A DNA stretch of 32,720 nt from CAJQQY01 sp964352225 (lineage in GTDB: Bacteria; Bacteroidota; Bacteroidia; Chitinophagales; Saprospiraceae): contig CAYGRM010000027.1 in the NCBI GenBank assembly GCA_964352225.1, forward strand, positions 1-32,720, in the 5' to 3' direction. Position 1 is the first letter of the stretch. Every line of letters starts with the position of its first letter. The notes below the pieces were generated by a model that saw nothing but the letters and a program-made list of their open reading frames with translations, searched no databases and had not been told where the DNA came from. The position numbers were made by a program, and so were the translations under genes. Shown here in pieces: positions 31,660 through 32,720 of this stretch.

Positions 31660-32720
31660 TTATTTTATTTCAATCGTTTCCAAGTGATCGTAATCTTTCA
31701 TATCGGAAACAATGATTCGATCACCTTCTTGCAATTCATTGGAAATGATTTCAACAAATGCAGCGTTGGATAAACCAACTTGCACTTCTGCACGTTTAGC
31801 TTGGTCTCCTCTAATTACAAAAATTCCTTGTTGTTTTGCACCGGTGAAAGCAGGGCCATTTTGTGCTCGCAATACATTTTCTTTTTTCCCAGAAATGATA
31901 AAAACTTCAACGCGCATATTTGGTCGCAGTTCTTTATGGCTGGTTTGTTCAAGAGCGACGACAAATTCAATGGTATTATTTTCGACAGCTGGAAGAATGG
32001 AAGTGATGATGCCTTTTAGAGTAGTTTTGTTAATTCTGACATCAACCGTTAAGCCAACTTTTACAATATTTGCGTAGCGATCAGAACAACTTGCTTCCAC
32101 TCGGAAACTTTCCAAATTAGCTATTCGCACCAATGGTTCTCCTTCATTTACTTTTTGTCCAATGTTTTCATTAATCCACGTAACCACACCTGCACGAGGA
32201 GCTTTGACAGAAGTTTCTTTTAATTTTCGACCCAACTCTCGCATACTTTTTTCTTGAATCAAAACTTCCAATTCTAAATTTCGACGATCACTTGTGATAG
32301 ATTCTTTTTTGAAATTCAATTCATTTTCGAGTTGCTTTTTTTCCAAGTTGGCAATCTGCAAATTCAATTCTCCTTGCTCGACTTCTTCTTGAGTTGCGCC
32401 ACCGATTTTATTTAATTTTTTCAAATCGGATAAATTTGCTTCCAATCTGGCGAGTTGCAATGCTTTGATTTGATCTTGGTAATCGAGGTCTTGGAGGTTT
32501 TTATCGTATTCTAATTTGAGTTTGGTGATATTATTTTTTCGGAGTTCTAATTGATCTTTTAGAGCATCATATTGCAAGCGAACATATTCTTCATCCAATT
32601 TTAAAATCAAATCTCCAGGTTGAACTTCTGCTCCGGAGGTCAAAACCATTTCCTTAATTTCCGTTGCAACTGGTGCATTAATTTGTTGCTCGAAAGATGG
32701 GAGAACCAAACCAGTAGCGG
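31660..32720 (-). CDS. HlyD/RND-type membrane fusion protein, 5' end outside window
   Basis: Partial: the frame is open to the window's right edge (352 codons visible), so the true start and the N-terminal membrane anchor are missing. The visible order is: half of a lipoyl/barrel-sandwich domain ('INAPVATEIKEMVLTSGAEVQPGDLILKLDEEYV'), a long alpha-hairpin coiled coil ('KNNITKLKLEYDKNLQDLDYQ' to 'EVLIQEKSMRELGRKLKETSV'), the second lipoyl half ('VKAPRAGVVTWINENIGQKVNEGEPLVRIANLESF'), a beta-barrel region, and a C-terminal domain ('AKRAEVQVGLSNAAFVEIISNELQEGDRIIVSD'). This is the periplasmic adaptor that joins MacB-type permeases to TolC. A TTG near the edge should not be taken as the start. 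Confidence 0.92.
   Translation of the reverse strand, partial: ATGLVLPSFEQQINAPVATEIKEMVLTSGAEVQPGDLILKLDEEYVRLQYDALKDQLELRKNNITKLKLEYDKNLQDLDYQDQIKALQLARLEANLSDLKKLNKIGGATQEEVEQGELNLQIANLEKKQLENELNFKKESITSDRRNLELEVLIQEKSMRELGRKLKETSVKAPRAGVVTWINENIGQKVNEGEPLVRIANLESFRVEASCSDRYANIVKVGLTVDVRINKTTLKGIITSILPAVENNTIEFVVALEQTSHKELRPNMRVEVFIISGKKENVLRAQNGPAFTGAKQQGIFVIRGDQAKRAEVQVGLSNAAFVEIISNELQEGDRIIVSDMKDYDHLETIEIK

Noticed and set aside
32698..32709. TTG near the right edge as start of the membrane-fusion protein
   Set aside because: The frame stays open to the window edge and the visible sequence begins inside the lipoyl domain; the N-terminal anchor is missing, so the gene is simply cut by the window.

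Overview
The window looks like a chromosomal stretch from a low-GC member of the Bacteroidota, probably of the Saprospiria/Chitinophagia type. The reasons are C-terminal type IX secretion (T9SS) sorting domains, a FecI-like ECF sigma factor paired with a FecR anti-sigma factor, an STN-domain protein, TonB-dependent receptors with an N-terminal carboxypeptidase-like domain, an NtrC-type regulator carrying GAFTDA, and A-rich start contexts without clear Shine-Dalgarno sites. Taxonomy below phylum is a guess. I saw no tRNA, rRNA, CRISPR array, transposase or phage gene.

Layout. 1-274 (-): 5' end of a BamA-like outer-membrane assembly protein. 548-4601 (+): MFS transporter, PA0069-type radical SAM protein, and a TPR/membrane/LuxR-like HTH regulator. 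4872-6725 (+): a secreted FG-GAP repeat protein with a T9SS tail, followed by a decayed fragment of a paralogue. 6961-8651 (-): an ECF sigma factor overlapping a membrane-anchored protein with a predicted beta-barrel end. 9308-10891 (-): secreted acetylxylan-esterase-like hydrolase. 11276-14901 (+): ECF sigma, FecR and an STN protein fused to LA_2272-type surface repeats. 15269-15904 (+): small outer-membrane protein. 16576-19745 (+): TonB-dependent receptor and GIN-domain lipoprotein. 19840-21117 (-): ankyrin-repeat protein. 21478-23043 (+): secreted sulfatase with a T9SS tail. 32720-23113 (-): a long co-directional export block (membrane-fusion protein, TolC-like channel, ABC ATPase, two FtsX/MacB-type permeases) followed by an NtrC-type regulator, a histidine kinase and a small outer-membrane-like protein.

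How the parts may work together. The FecI/FecR/STN module at 11276-14901 resembles a cell-surface signalling system, but its STN domain sits on a repeat/barrel protein rather than on a TonB-dependent transporter. The same promoter-like motif (AGGGGT, 15-16 nt, CGTCATA) lies just before fecR and again before the TonB-dependent receptor at 16576. This suggests one regulon with a terminator-like hairpin in the receptor's leader. The export block reads as a MacB/TolC-like tripartite exporter with its own two-component system.

The most unusual layer is intergenic. Many gene-free gaps carry an imperfect palindrome of 40-270 bp. One family occurs three times (9035-9307, 19746-19838, 26435-26541) and each copy lies directly against a stop codon. 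Other palindromes sit inside the exporter operon and between the sigma factor and fecR. A 94-bp element at 16199-16292 has terminal inverted repeats and perfect 10-bp flanking direct repeats, which is MITE-like.
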